The notes under the pieces are model-generated. The model was given only the letters and a program-made list of their open reading frames with translations. It was not told the DNA's origin and did no database searches. Shown here piece after piece: positions 1 through 10,015 of a stretch of DNA of 64,000 nucleotides. The DNA lies in NCBI RefSeq assembly GCF_947501425.1, contig NZ_CANMVN010000010.1, positions 124,001-188,000 of the forward strand. Direction: 5' to 3'. Within the stretch, counting starts at the first letter, position 1. Each line of letters starts with the position of its first letter. The stretch is from an uncultured Psychroserpens sp. Lineage in GTDB: Bacteria; Bacteroidota; Bacteroidia; Flavobacteriales; Flavobacteriaceae. Both the position numbers and the translations under genes were made by a program.

Positions 1-1223
1 ATAGCTTCTATTAAGTTTTCTTCTTCAACTTTTGAACGCTCAACAGCAGACACAATAAACGGCATCACATCGACTAGTTTATTGGCATTGATACTGTTCA
101 ATACGCTAGGTTTATGAGATATAATTTCTAAAATACCCATTAAGCCTTCATCATTGGCAATAGGTGCAAAGATTGCACTCTTTATACCTTGACTATGGAG
201 TGATTTTATATGTGGAGCCTTACCTTTTGAAATACCAAACATGCGATCGACATCTGATACTGAGAAATATTTCTTTTCAGTTAATAATCTTTGGTATGAC
301 CAACTACAAAGTGCATCAGCACATTGTTTGGTTTCAGCATCATTAAGAAGGTAACTATGGATTCCTGTTCCATAAACACGTTCAAAAACATCGTCTTCTT
401 TATTATAAATTGAAAATCCAACTTTAATGTCTTTTAAACCTAAAAGCGAACGAAATATGTCATGAAAATCTTTCATGAAACTTTCGTTTTTTCTCTTATC
501 GTTACCTATTAAACTAGACTTTATATTTGATATCGACTGATCATCTGTGACATCAAAAATATTAGAAATTACAAACCCTTTAAATGTGTAACTGTTAGGT
601 GGAAACTTTTCCTTCCATAACTCAATATTTTCAAAGTTATCAAGTAGCATTTTATAATCCTCCTCAGTTATTTTGGGAGCATCTTTGTTTGGAGTGATCT
701 CAGTAAAATCTGCATTATATAGAATTTTGTAATAACGCATGATTCCATTAGCATCAGGAATTTCGTAATAAAACGGCCTCTTAAAGTTTAGTTGATATCC
801 ATAGCAAAAGTTAAGTATGATTGTACAAGCAATGATGTACGTATCATCTTTAGGCATGTTCTTTATCTCTAATTCAAAATCGTCACCAGCCGTTTTTATA
901 ATGGATTTGAAGCGTTCAGAAGAATTAAAAATAAGATTATGAAACGGAACTGATGCTGTTTTAATCTCATTGTTGGTTAAGATCTTACTAAAAGAATCTT
1001 GTAAAATAATACTAATCTCTTTTTCCCTTTTAATAAGATCCTTAGGATTTGTAATTCCTTCTCTTAACTCAGGGTAAGCCTCTGCAGCCTTAAGCACACG
1101 ACGAGCCTTGGCAGCTATGAATTCGTCATCACTTTGTGATAATGACTCATAATGCTTAAGAATTGTATCAAAACTAACCTTTAATCTAAAGGGAGATTCA
1201 ATATTTTCATTAATATCATTCAT
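1..1223 (-). CDS. GAF-domain protein, N-terminal part (runs off window)
   Basis: Read on the minus strand from the ATG at 1223, the frame stays open to the window edge, so about 407 residues are visible and the C-terminus is missing. There is no signal peptide or membrane segment, so it is probably cytosolic. The last ~150 visible residues resemble a GAF domain: SAIFAPIANDEGLMGILEI has the strand-turn-strand pattern seen at the end of such domains. I do not recognise the first ~250 residues. GAF domains bind small ligands or serve as signalling modules; nothing here identifies the ligand. A TANNTTTG -7 box about 20 bp upstream supports this start and suggests its own transcription unit, separate from the glucan operon ending at 1348. 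Confidence 0.75.
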   Translation of the reverse strand, partial: MNDINENIESPFRLKVSFDTILKHYESLSQSDDEFIAAKARRVLKAAEAYPELREGITNPKDLIKREKEISIILQDSFSKILTNNEIKTASVPFHNLIFNSSERFKSIIKTAGDDFELEIKNMPKDDTYIIACTIILNFCYGYQLNFKRPFYYEIPDANGIMRYYKILYNADFTEITPNKDAPKITEEDYKMLLDNFENIELWKEKFPPNSYTFKGFVISNIFDVTDDQSISNIKSSLIGNDKRKNESFMKDFHDIFRSLLGLKDIKVGFSIYNKEDDVFERVYGTGIHSYLLNDAETKQCADALCSWSYQRLLTEKKYFSVSDVDRMFGISKGKAPHIKSLHSQGIKSAIFAPIANDEGLMGILEIISHKPSVLNSINANKLVDVMPFIVSAVERSKVEEENLIEA

Positions 1224-1242
1224 AATAACTTTTCTGAACATA

Positions 1243-1250
1243 CAAAGTTA
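1243..1250 (-). promoter_or_regulatory. Bacteroidota -7 promoter box for the GAF gene
   Basis: The minus strand reads TAACTTTG, an exact TANNTTTG match, 20 bp upstream of the ATG at 1223. No good -33 TTG is visible. An 8-bp inverted repeat (arms 1254-1261 and 1270-1277) lies directly upstream and could be an operator. Confidence 0.5.
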
Positions 1251-1347
1251 CAAATTAATAGTTTAGTCGCTATTAATGAGACTTTCTTACGCTAGAAATG
1301 TTACACGGATTAATGTTAAAAATGTGACAAACTGTAAAATGTTTTGA

Positions 1348-1842
1348 CTATAAGCCTAGGCTTCCGTAAGTCCAATTAGAACCATCACTAATAAAGATCA
1401 ATGTTTTTGTAATATCACCGCCATCTGCAGCTGTATCAGGCGTCATAGTAACAGAACCAAAAGGTCCAGCACTCGCTCTGCTATCACCACTAAAAAACTC
1501 AACACCAGCTCCAGGTGTTGCATTTCCACCAAAGGTATATATAGTGGCATTTACATTATCGGACACATTTCTTAAGATATAAATTCTACCAGGATACAGT
1601 GTTGCATCAGGTAAAATGAACTCTACATTACCTGCAGTTGGTGTTAGATTAATATAAGTTCCATCATCAATTGGTGTTGCACTACCACCTGGTCCACCAT
1701 TAAGACTAACTACTTTTAGAGACAAGTTTCCATTGATATCTAATGTACTTTGCGGATTAGTTGTACCAATTCCAACACCATCTACTTGAGCTGACAGATT
1801 CATGGAGATACATACGATTAAAATGGTTAAAATCTGTTTCAT
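1348..1842 (-). CDS. Small exported protein of unknown function
   Basis: 164 residues with a clear Sec signal peptide (cleavage near LSAQ, residue ~19). The mature start (VGIGTTNPQSTLDINGNL) is a motif often seen at the N-terminus of exported or surface proteins in Flavobacteriia and of tail-fibre-like proteins. The rest is rich in Gly, Thr and Asn and is probably beta-structured; no enzyme motif is visible. It begins 4 bp after the GH97 stop and is the last gene of the ten-gene glucan operon, so it is probably co-expressed with it. A link to glucan use is inferred only from position. Confidence 0.7.
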   Translation of the reverse strand: MKQILTILIVCISMNLSAQVDGVGIGTTNPQSTLDINGNLSLKVVSLNGGPGGSATPIDDGTYINLTPTAGNVEFILPDATLYPGRIYILRNVSDNVNATIYTFGGNATPGAGVEFFSGDSRASAGPFGSVTMTPDTAADGGDITKTLIFISDGSNWTYGSLGL

Positions 1843-1846
1843 AATA

Positions 1847-3964
1847 TTAATTTTTTAAGATACTAATGGCTACTCCTCCACCTGGGGCTAGCTTAAATTT
1901 TGATTTGGATGCCTTATTTACAGTTATTGTTTCTATGTCTAAATCCAAAGGGTTTTTATCCCAATGTGCATTTTTTCCGTCTTTATAAATTGTGGCAGTA
2001 TATGTCTCACCATCATCTAGGAAATCAAAACTGATATCAATTTCTCTAGCGTTTTCGTCAGTAATACTACCCAAAAACCAATTGCCCGTTTCTCGTTCTT
2101 TTCTAACAATTGTCACATAATCACCAACTTCACCATTGAGTACTTCAGTGCTTTCCCAATCTACTCCTACATCCTTGATAAATTGAAGAGGCTCGGGATT
2201 TGCTTCATAATGCTCTACCAGATCTGCTGCCATTTGGATTGGGCTATAAATTACAACATACAATGCCAATTGTTGTGCAATCGTTGTATTTACCTGATTT
2301 TCAGATTTATACTCATTGAATTTTATATTAAAAATACCAGGTGTAAAATCTATTGGTCCAGCCAACATTCTAGTAAAAGCAACAATTGGTAAATGTTCTG
2401 GCGGATTTCCACCATCTTCTGCCCAGGCATTAAACTCTTGTCCGCGAAGTCCTTCTCTAGAAATTGTATTAGGATAAGTTCGTCTTAAACCTGTTGCCTT
2501 GATTGGTTCGTGTGCATTTATGGCCACTTGATACTTAGCCGCTTTCTCAACAGTATTGTTATAGTGGTTAACCATGTATTGTCCATGATGATATTCTCCT
2601 TTCGGAAGAATTTTTCCCACATATCCTGTTTTAACAGAATGTATCCCATAGTGTTGCATTAAAGCAAATGCTGTATCCTGTTGTTTGGTATAAGTTTCGG
2701 TAGCTGCAGAGGTCTCGTGGTGCATTATAATGTCTACTCCCTTTTCTTTTCCATAGCGAATTACTTCATTAAGATCATAATCTGGATAAGTGGTTACAAA
2801 ATCAAAAACACCCTCTCTATCCTCAAAACCTATCCAGCGTTCCCAACCTGTATTCCAACCTTCTACCAACACGCCTTTAATATTGTTTTTTGCTGAAAAA
2901 TCTATAAATCGTTTCACGTTTTCAGTTGTTGCACCATGTTTACCATGTGCTTTTCCAGTATCTTTCCATTCACCATCAACCATCTCCATACCATAGTCCC
3001 AGGAGGATTTCCCAAGATGCATTTCCCACCAAACGCCAGTATATTTCATGGGTTTAAACCAAGACACATCACCAAGTTTGTTAGGTTCATTTAGATTTAC
3101 AATAAGGTTTGACTCAATAAGGTCTGGTGCATTATCGGTAATTTGAACAGTACGCCAAGGTGTATGGAATGGCAAGGTTCGTTTTACTTTATAATTTGTA
3201 TTCTCTGATCCAACAAGAAGACTTTCAAGATTTAAGTTTTTGGTATCTACTTTTAAAGTCATTCCAGAATAATCAACTAAAGCCGCTTCGTGAAAACTCA
3301 AATGCGTACCATCTTCACCTACCATTGTAACAGGTGTATTTACTGAATTTTCAGGAATATAGGTTTGTGCTAGATTAACATGATCAGCATAAGCTACAGC
3401 ATCAATCTCAGAAAGTTTTGTAGTACTGTATAAATGTTCATAGATATCCCAATCACCAGGAATCCAAAACGTTTTATAGTCTTGGGTCAAATTGAATTGT
3501 GTATGCTCTTCGGTAATTTCAACGGTTTTTAACCTAGATTGTTTTGGAAATTCATAGCGAAACCCAACACCATCATCATAGACTCTAAACACAATGTTCA
3601 GGAAACGTTCAGGAGATACTTTTTCTTGTAACATGACTCTCAATTCCCTGTAATTATTATCTACTAACAGCTGTTCTCCCCAAGGCATTGTCCATGTCTC
3701 TTTATGCGTTTCTGTTTCAGTATTTTTTATGATAAAATTTTTATCAAAAGCTGGTGCGTTTTTAAAATCGAATCCTAAAAAAGACGTATCAATCACAACA
3801 GTATTATTTCGAGACACAGTATAATAGGGTTGTCCTGCTTCGGAAAGATTAAAACTAAGCTTAAGTGAACCATTTGATGATACAGCTTCATAGGTCCTTT
3901 GCTCTTCAGAAGAATTGCAAGACAGTAAAAGCAGTGCTGTAAATACCGTAATAAATACTCTCAT
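1847..3964 (-). CDS. GH97 alpha-glucosidase, SusB-like lipoprotein
   Basis: 705 residues. A lipoprotein signal ends at Cys16 (LLLSC), followed by NSSEE, so it is membrane-anchored and possibly surface-exposed. Layout is that of GH97: N-terminal beta-sandwich (~25-290), catalytic barrel (~300-600) and C-terminal beta domain. Three glutamates, E417 (HHETS), E486 (NAHEP) and E510 (RGQEF), align with E439, E508 and E532 of Bacteroides thetaiotaomicron SusB at a constant offset of 22. This places it in the inverting alpha-glucosidase branch rather than the retaining branch. It should release glucose from non-reducing ends of malto-oligosaccharides. Gaps to its neighbours are 4 and 6 bp, so it belongs to the operon. 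Confidence 0.93.
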   Translation of the reverse strand: MRVFITVFTALLLLSCNSSEEQRTYEAVSSNGSLKLSFNLSEAGQPYYTVSRNNTVVIDTSFLGFDFKNAPAFDKNFIIKNTETETHKETWTMPWGEQLLVDNNYRELRVMLQEKVSPERFLNIVFRVYDDGVGFRYEFPKQSRLKTVEITEEHTQFNLTQDYKTFWIPGDWDIYEHLYSTTKLSEIDAVAYADHVNLAQTYIPENSVNTPVTMVGEDGTHLSFHEAALVDYSGMTLKVDTKNLNLESLLVGSENTNYKVKRTLPFHTPWRTVQITDNAPDLIESNLIVNLNEPNKLGDVSWFKPMKYTGVWWEMHLGKSSWDYGMEMVDGEWKDTGKAHGKHGATTENVKRFIDFSAKNNIKGVLVEGWNTGWERWIGFEDREGVFDFVTTYPDYDLNEVIRYGKEKGVDIIMHHETSAATETYTKQQDTAFALMQHYGIHSVKTGYVGKILPKGEYHHGQYMVNHYNNTVEKAAKYQVAINAHEPIKATGLRRTYPNTISREGLRGQEFNAWAEDGGNPPEHLPIVAFTRMLAGPIDFTPGIFNIKFNEYKSENQVNTTIAQQLALYVVIYSPIQMAADLVEHYEANPEPLQFIKDVGVDWESTEVLNGEVGDYVTIVRKERETGNWFLGSITDENAREIDISFDFLDDGETYTATIYKDGKNAHWDKNPLDLDIETITVNKASKSKFKLAPGGGVAISILKN

Positions 3965-3970
3965 AACTTA

Positions 3971-5632
3971 TTATTTATGCTCTAAAAGAACCATATCAAA
4001 TTCTGAATTTATAGCAACCTTTCCATTAGCTACTGCCACACTCTGATTAGAATAGGCATCATGAATCATGTCTCCATCTTTGAATACCTTTGATACATCT
4101 ATAGTTTTTTGTCCTTTTCCTAAGTCTATCCCTACAACTACAAGATCTTTATAATTATCATTCGTATAACTTCTGTAGAATGTGTATGGTTGTTGTGTAA
4201 TCATTTGGTGAATTCCAGCTCCTATTGAAGGATGATTTGCTCTAAATTGTCCTAATTTTTGCCAATGCTCTAGAACAGCTTGAGTTTCATTACTATTCTT
4301 AATTGCTTCCCAATTCATATTAGAACGTAAATTGGCATCTCCAACAGCACCATCAACTACTAACACTCTGGCAGATTCATCTCCATAATATACCTGAGAA
4401 GTTCCAGGACCTAATAACAGCTTAGTAGCAGTTTCATAAGGTTTCTCTCTGGTTGGGTCAAAAGGTTGTCCGTCATCATGAGAACTCAAATAATTTAGCA
4501 CTCCAAAACCTTTCAAGTCAGTATGAAGCGTCTTAGAATACTGTTTAAACACTTCTTCTAATGGCTGTTGTGCAACATGCCATTTATATTGAAAATTAAT
4601 CTGACTTGTAAACCTATTGTCATAATAGTTGACTTTCTTATCTCCAAAATCAAAGTATTTTCCACCACTTATCCCATAGTTATAGACTTCGCCTACCAAA
4701 TAGAATTCATTATCATCTAAAACCTTATCTGGATTGTTCTTTTTATATTTTAGAAATGCATAATCGCATTCTGTTTTAAACTCTTCCCAAACAAATTCTT
4801 CAGTGTGTTTTACAGTATCACATCTATAACCGTCAATACCAAATTCAGTAATGTAATCTGTTAGCCATTTCATGATATAAAACCGAGGAGCTCTTGGATG
4901 ACCTGTTCTCTTAAAGAACGCATCAAGCTCTGCAACCTCTTGCTCATATCGTCCTTCTTTTTTCCATTTTTCAACTAATTGCGGAGGAAGTTCAACAGCC
5001 TGATCACTTTCAGTTTTAATGTCGGGTAAATTTTTCACTAAGGTACAAGTGATTGTATTTTCGTAATTACTGTATTGACATTGCGGTTCGGTTCTTACCC
5101 AATCGCTTGGCCAAACAGGATCCTTTTCTGTAACGGGACCAGTATGATTGATCACAGCATCTAATAAAACCCGGATGCCTCTTGCGTGAGCAGCTTCGAC
5201 TAATTGTTTCAAATCATCCTTTGTTCCATAGTTAGCATCAATAGCTGTCCAATCTTTGGCCCAATAGCCATGAAAACCATAGGTAACACCAGTGCCTTCA
5301 TCTGTACCTCCATGTATTTGTTCAACAACAGGTGTCATCCAAATGGCATTAATGCCAAGATTGGAGAAGTATCCTTCTTCAATTTTTTGAGTAATCCCTT
5401 TGAGATCTCCTCCTTCAAAACCTCGTAACACTCCTGTTTCGCTGCTTCTGTCATAATTAACATCATTAGAGGTATCACCATTATTAAAACGATCTGTTAG
5501 TAAAAAATAAAGGTTAGCACTTTCCCAGACAAATGGTGTTTCGGTAATTTCTGTACTTGCTTTTTCTTTGATTTGTGTTTCACAATTAAAAAAGGTCACA
5601 AATAATAGTGTTATTATAGCTAGTTTTTTCAT
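3971..5632 (-). CDS. GH13 alpha-amylase family lipoprotein
   Basis: 553 residues with lipidation Cys17 (FFNC). A GH13 catalytic barrel starts at ~40. The four conserved regions are present: I at DAVINH (158-163), II at GYRCD with nucleophile D272, III at LVGEV with acid/base E315, and IV at SSHDD with D386. An extra cysteine-containing segment (~180-200) lies in domain B. It should hydrolyse alpha-1,4 linkages in starch-type glucans or oligosaccharides, probably in the periplasm or on the surface. It is 1-2 bp from the next GH13 gene, with which it shares the fold but little close identity; the subfamily is not resolved. Confidence 0.92.
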   Translation of the reverse strand: MKKLAIITLLFVTFFNCETQIKEKASTEITETPFVWESANLYFLLTDRFNNGDTSNDVNYDRSSETGVLRGFEGGDLKGITQKIEEGYFSNLGINAIWMTPVVEQIHGGTDEGTGVTYGFHGYWAKDWTAIDANYGTKDDLKQLVEAAHARGIRVLLDAVINHTGPVTEKDPVWPSDWVRTEPQCQYSNYENTITCTLVKNLPDIKTESDQAVELPPQLVEKWKKEGRYEQEVAELDAFFKRTGHPRAPRFYIMKWLTDYITEFGIDGYRCDTVKHTEEFVWEEFKTECDYAFLKYKKNNPDKVLDDNEFYLVGEVYNYGISGGKYFDFGDKKVNYYDNRFTSQINFQYKWHVAQQPLEEVFKQYSKTLHTDLKGFGVLNYLSSHDDGQPFDPTREKPYETATKLLLGPGTSQVYYGDESARVLVVDGAVGDANLRSNMNWEAIKNSNETQAVLEHWQKLGQFRANHPSIGAGIHQMITQQPYTFYRSYTNDNYKDLVVVGIDLGKGQKTIDVSKVFKDGDMIHDAYSNQSVAVANGKVAINSEFDMVLLEHK

Positions 5633-5633
5633 G

Positions 5634-7517
5634 TTATTTTTTCAATTTAAGGATGACTGATTGCAACGGTTCGAGGGAAATATTTACTACACCCTCTTTG
5701 CCTTCAATAGTTAATTGAGTACTGTAATTGTTATATAATTGATCTGATAATTGGTACTCTCGGTGTTCCAAGTGCCATGCATTAATTATGGCTTCAGGAA
5801 CCCTTAATTCAAATTTTTGAATGGTTTCATCATCAAAATTTGAAATAATGATAAGTTGTTCATCGTCACTCCAACGCACAAATGACAGTACTTTATCGTT
5901 ATAATCGTTTGTGTTTTTACGATTATACTCATGAATATCTTTATAGTTGCCAGCCAGAGCATTACTGTTGATTGTAAAGTTCAATAATCGTTTATAGAAA
6001 TCTCGAAGTTCTTTTTCTTCGGAAGTGGATTTTCCACCGTCAAACTTATGGTCATTGACCCAACGAACAACACTCGGTACCGAACCATAATCAAATATTG
6101 ACGTACGAGTTGGATCTCCAAAACCTAGATCTTCTGCTCCAGATTCACCGAATTCCTGACCAAAATACACCATTGTTGGTGCTGAACTAATTGTTGAAGA
6201 CACTACCATAGCAGGCATTCCTTTTTGAGCGCTACCAGCAAAATCCGGACTAGCAATACGTTGTTCGTCATGATTTTCAAGGAAGTGTAGCATGTGATGC
6301 TCAATGTCCTTTAAATCCTCTTGAATTGGTGGAATATGATCTGTTTTTCCGTGACCTTGCATCACGTGTTTAATCGTATCATAGAGTTGCACTTTGTCAT
6401 AGAGATAATCCATTTTACCTTTTTTGATGTAGTCTCTATATAAATTTGGATTATAAACTTCAGCCAATAAAAAAGCATCAGGATTTTTCATTTTGATATG
6501 TGAGTTCATATAGCTCCAAAACTCAACAGGCACCATTTCTGCCATATCATATCGGAAACCATCAACTCCTTTTTCAGTCCAGTAGAGTGCGATATCCTTA
6601 AATTTGATCCATGAGCTAGGTACTGTTTTATCTTTCCAAAACTCAAAGTGTTTCTTATAATCTTCGTTATCAAAACCTTCGGGTAATTCGTTAAAATCTT
6701 TTTTTCCGTCTGGAGAGACACCATAATTAACCTTAACAGTCTCATACCAATCATACATATCTGGTTGTGATGCACGCGAGCCATTTCCAGTCCATTTAGC
6801 TGGATTCTCATCAAACTTTCTATCTGCCAGAGGATGATTTTCGCCACCAAGAGGTTGGTAATCATTTTTCCACTCTGGTACTCTGAACGCTTCTCCAGGA
6901 TTGTAATAAAAATTGTTATTTACTGCGTAAGTTACCGTTGTATCATCTTCAGCTCCGAAATCGGTTGTACCTTCAGGATTAGTCAAACTTTGATAATTTC
7001 GTGCCACATGGTTAGGAACAATATCAATAATCACTTTTAATCCAGCTTTATGAGAGCGTTCAATTAAGGCTTCAAATTCCTGAAGACGATTTTCTACATT
7101 TTCAGCTAAATCTGGATTAACATTATAATAATCCTTAACAGCATATGGCGAACCAGCTCTCCCTTTCACAATATCAGGATCATCATTTGAAATGCCATAT
7201 TTGGTGTAATCTGTAATCACATCATGATGCGGAACTCCAGTATACCAGATATGCGTCACACCCAAGTCCTTGATTTCCCTCAATGCTATATCAGTAAAAT
7301 CATTAAACTTACCAACACCATTTTCTTCAAGTGTTCCCCATGGCTTGTTAGTTGTATTAGTATTTCCAAACAATCGCGTGAAAACTTGATAAACGACTTG
7401 TTTTTTCTTCAATTCTATCCTAGTTTTAGTTGTTTCCTTCAAAGGTTTTTCTTCGTTTTTACATCCAAAGCAAACAACTAATACAACAGATAATATGGTC
7501 AATTTTATGTGTTTCAT
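5634..7517 (-). CDS. GH13 alpha-amylase family lipoprotein
   Basis: 627 residues. Lipoprotein signal with Cys19 (CFGC; Cys16 is a possible alternative). The GH13 barrel begins at ~40 (VVYQVFTRLF). Region I is DIVPNH (165-170), region II GFRYD with nucleophile D324, region III LAEVY with acid/base E353, and region IV ENHDE with D417. A C-terminal beta domain (~530-627) ends the protein. It is expected to be an endo- or oligosaccharide-acting alpha-glucan hydrolase in the cell envelope. It lies 6 bp from the GH31 gene upstream and belongs to the same operon. Confidence 0.92.
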   Translation of the reverse strand: MKHIKLTILSVVLVVCFGCKNEEKPLKETTKTRIELKKKQVVYQVFTRLFGNTNTTNKPWGTLEENGVGKFNDFTDIALREIKDLGVTHIWYTGVPHHDVITDYTKYGISNDDPDIVKGRAGSPYAVKDYYNVNPDLAENVENRLQEFEALIERSHKAGLKVIIDIVPNHVARNYQSLTNPEGTTDFGAEDDTTVTYAVNNNFYYNPGEAFRVPEWKNDYQPLGGENHPLADRKFDENPAKWTGNGSRASQPDMYDWYETVKVNYGVSPDGKKDFNELPEGFDNEDYKKHFEFWKDKTVPSSWIKFKDIALYWTEKGVDGFRYDMAEMVPVEFWSYMNSHIKMKNPDAFLLAEVYNPNLYRDYIKKGKMDYLYDKVQLYDTIKHVMQGHGKTDHIPPIQEDLKDIEHHMLHFLENHDEQRIASPDFAGSAQKGMPAMVVSSTISSAPTMVYFGQEFGESGAEDLGFGDPTRTSIFDYGSVPSVVRWVNDHKFDGGKSTSEEKELRDFYKRLLNFTINSNALAGNYKDIHEYNRKNTNDYNDKVLSFVRWSDDEQLIIISNFDDETIQKFELRVPEAIINAWHLEHREYQLSDQLYNNYSTQLTIEGKEGVVNISLEPLQSVILKLKK

Positions 7518-7523
7518 TTTGGA

Positions 7524-9956
7524 TTATTTTTTTAGTTTTATTTTGATTTTCTTTTGTTTTTCCTGGTGTCCGTAATCTATTGGAAAGCGAAGCACTCCCT
7601 CTTCATATTGAAATTTAGTGGCTTTACCATTTATCTTCACCTGTTTTGGAGCCTTAGATATTCCATGAATAACTACTAATGACACTTTAGAAGAAAACTC
7701 TGATTCTTTTCCCAATTCAGAATCGATTTCTATGAAAAGCTTATTAGACTTATACTTACTTTTGAAATGATTAAACATAAAATCATACTCTAGAGTGTAT
7801 TTATTATCGTATGCTTTATCATCATAAATAGATCTATAGCTTGAAGTTACTCTTGCATCGTGATAATAATGCAATTCTATGTCTCGTTGAGTATACTGAG
7901 TAGTGCTTTGCTGTTCTTTCCTTTCCAAAGGAATAAAAGCACCTGCTCTCAAATAGGTTGGAATTGAATTCTCTCTGGTCTCAACCATTTTTGTCTGTCC
8001 GCCTTCAATTTTTTCATCTGTATAAAAATCAAACCATACATTATTCTTCGGAAAATAGATCTCTTTTTCTTTTTGGTCAGCCTTTAAGATTGGAGACACT
8101 AAGAAATCCTTTCCCCAAAGATAGGCTTCAGAATAGGTAGCCAATTTTAGATTTTCTGCTTCCTCAAAAAATAGAGGTCGCATTAAAGGTGCTCCAGTTA
8201 AGTTATTACGATACACTAAATTGTAATTGTATGGAAGCATTTTATAACGCAAACCAATAGCTTCTTTTGCTAATGCTTTAGCTTTTTCACTTCTAAAAAT
8301 TGGTTCACTAGCTACATCTTCTTGTGCATGCGGACGATAAATAGGTTGAAACACTCCATACTGTAACCACCTCACATATAGTTCATCATCAAGATTTGCA
8401 CCAGCAAAGCCACCAAGATCACTATGCATATAAGCCAATCCTTGCATGCTCATTTGGAGCGCAATTTCTGGCTGACTTTGTAAGCCTCCCCAGGATCTGT
8501 TCACATCACCAGACCAAGGCACCATTCCATAGCGCTGAGAACCTGAGTAACCTGCTCTCATTAAAATAAAAGGTCGTTGTTGTGGATTGACTTCAAGACT
8601 AGCCTCATATACTAGTTTTGCCCAATCATGTCCGTAAATATTATGAACCTCATCTGCAGAACCTGTAGCGTGCTGTACCCAATTTGGATGTACTTCAGGT
8701 TCTCCCAGATCTCCCCAAAAACCATTAACACCTAGCTTGGCTAAATCTTTATAAATAGTTTTAAACCATGCATTTCCATTATTACTGTAAATATCTATAA
8801 TACCTGTATTTCCGAAGTAAAAATCATAAGTTGCAGGATTTCCAATAGAATCTTTGGCCAGAACATCTTTGTCAACGGCTTCTTTCCAACGATTAGACGT
8901 TGATAATATAAAAGGTTCTGTAATTAAAATGGTTTCAACATTCTTTGATTTTAGATCTTCAACCATTTGCTTAGGATCAGGAAATGAATCTCTCAAAAAT
9001 TCCAGATTTCCCATAGTGCCTTTAATGTCTTTTCCAAACCAATAGAGGTCCAAAATAATGGCATCAACAGGAATCTCTTCTTCTCTGAACTTTGAAATAG
9101 TTTCCAGAACCTCTTTCTGTGAATGATATCCAAATCGACTAGAAAAATTACCTAAAGCCCAACGTGGTAACATAGGCTGTTTCCCCGTAAGATTAGTATA
9201 ATTATCCATAATATCGTACCAAGAATCGCCTGCAATGAGTTGGTACGTCTTACGACCAGAAATAGTCTCATAAGTTAAGGTATTGTCATGTTTACTATCC
9301 AGATCCAAATATCCAATTGGTGCGTTATCAAAATGGATCATATATTGATTTGATGACATCACAATAGGTAATGTATAATTCATCAACTCTGATCGTGTTT
9401 CGTAACCATAGTGTGCTCTATTGAATAAAGGCAAACGGTTTCCGCGTCTGTTCATACCTAAAGCTCTTGCGCCTCCTCCATAAAGTATTTCTTGTTTGGT
9501 GATATTGAATTCTATCTTTTCTGTTTGATCAGCTACAATATTACCTTTGACCAAATCCATTGGTTCATGATTACTCTTATAGTAGCCACGTTTTTCGGAA
9601 ATAACAGGTTGATCTTTATAAGTGTATGATATCTGAAATGGATTGGTTGTAATACTTACGCTAATTCCAGAGGTTCCGTAAGTTATGGTGTTCCCAACAT
9701 AAGCATACGTAGTCTTTACCTTTTCAGGAGACATCACTACAGCATGACTTTTAGGGTTTACTTTATCATCATTAGGGATAAAGGTCGTTTCAATAATTGC
9801 TTCCGAATAAAACTGAAAAGTATATGTACCATCATTGGTAATCACCGAGAATATTCCATTCCCCTCGTTATGTGATTGATACTTCCGACTGTCATTTTGG
9901 GCAACAGACCATTGTATTGATAAAATGATAAATAGGACGTACGTGAGGTTTTTCAT
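7524..9956 (-). CDS. GH31 alpha-glucosidase, exported
   Basis: 810 residues with a Sec signal peptide ending near SVAQ (residue 20) and no lipobox, so it is periplasmic or secreted. Layout matches GH31: N-terminal beta-sandwich with galactose-mutarotase-like fold (~30-255), catalytic barrel (~260-600) and C-terminal beta domains. Nucleophile D416 lies in GFWGDLGEPE and the acid/base D484 in WSGD. It should remove terminal alpha-linked glucose, possibly including alpha-1,6 linkages left by the GH13 enzymes. A 59-bp gap with a GC-rich hairpin separates it from the esterase gene upstream; this is the largest gap inside the operon. Confidence 0.92.
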   Translation of the reverse strand: MKNLTYVLFIILSIQWSVAQNDSRKYQSHNEGNGIFSVITNDGTYTFQFYSEAIIETTFIPNDDKVNPKSHAVVMSPEKVKTTYAYVGNTITYGTSGISVSITTNPFQISYTYKDQPVISEKRGYYKSNHEPMDLVKGNIVADQTEKIEFNITKQEILYGGGARALGMNRRGNRLPLFNRAHYGYETRSELMNYTLPIVMSSNQYMIHFDNAPIGYLDLDSKHDNTLTYETISGRKTYQLIAGDSWYDIMDNYTNLTGKQPMLPRWALGNFSSRFGYHSQKEVLETISKFREEEIPVDAIILDLYWFGKDIKGTMGNLEFLRDSFPDPKQMVEDLKSKNVETILITEPFILSTSNRWKEAVDKDVLAKDSIGNPATYDFYFGNTGIIDIYSNNGNAWFKTIYKDLAKLGVNGFWGDLGEPEVHPNWVQHATGSADEVHNIYGHDWAKLVYEASLEVNPQQRPFILMRAGYSGSQRYGMVPWSGDVNRSWGGLQSQPEIALQMSMQGLAYMHSDLGGFAGANLDDELYVRWLQYGVFQPIYRPHAQEDVASEPIFRSEKAKALAKEAIGLRYKMLPYNYNLVYRNNLTGAPLMRPLFFEEAENLKLATYSEAYLWGKDFLVSPILKADQKEKEIYFPKNNVWFDFYTDEKIEGGQTKMVETRENSIPTYLRAGAFIPLERKEQQSTTQYTQRDIELHYYHDARVTSSYRSIYDDKAYDNKYTLEYDFMFNHFKSKYKSNKLFIEIDSELGKESEFSSKVSLVVIHGISKAPKQVKINGKATKFQYEEGVLRFPIDYGHQEKQKKIKIKLKK

Positions 9957-9972
9957 TTATAAAATTTATAAA

Positions 9973-9998
9973 TCTCGCAGGCTAAATAGCCTGCAAGA
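9973..9998 (-). other. Intra-operon stem-loop between esterase and GH31 genes
   Basis: Arms 9973-9983 and 9988-9998 form an 11-bp stem with one G-T wobble on the minus strand and a 4-nt loop. On the minus strand it is followed by ATTTATAAATTTT. It is much more GC-rich than its surroundings. It could be a partial terminator or an mRNA processing/stabilising structure that sets different levels for the upstream and downstream halves of the operon. Confidence 0.55.
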
Positions 9999-10015
9999 TC
10001 TAAGTTGCTATTAAT

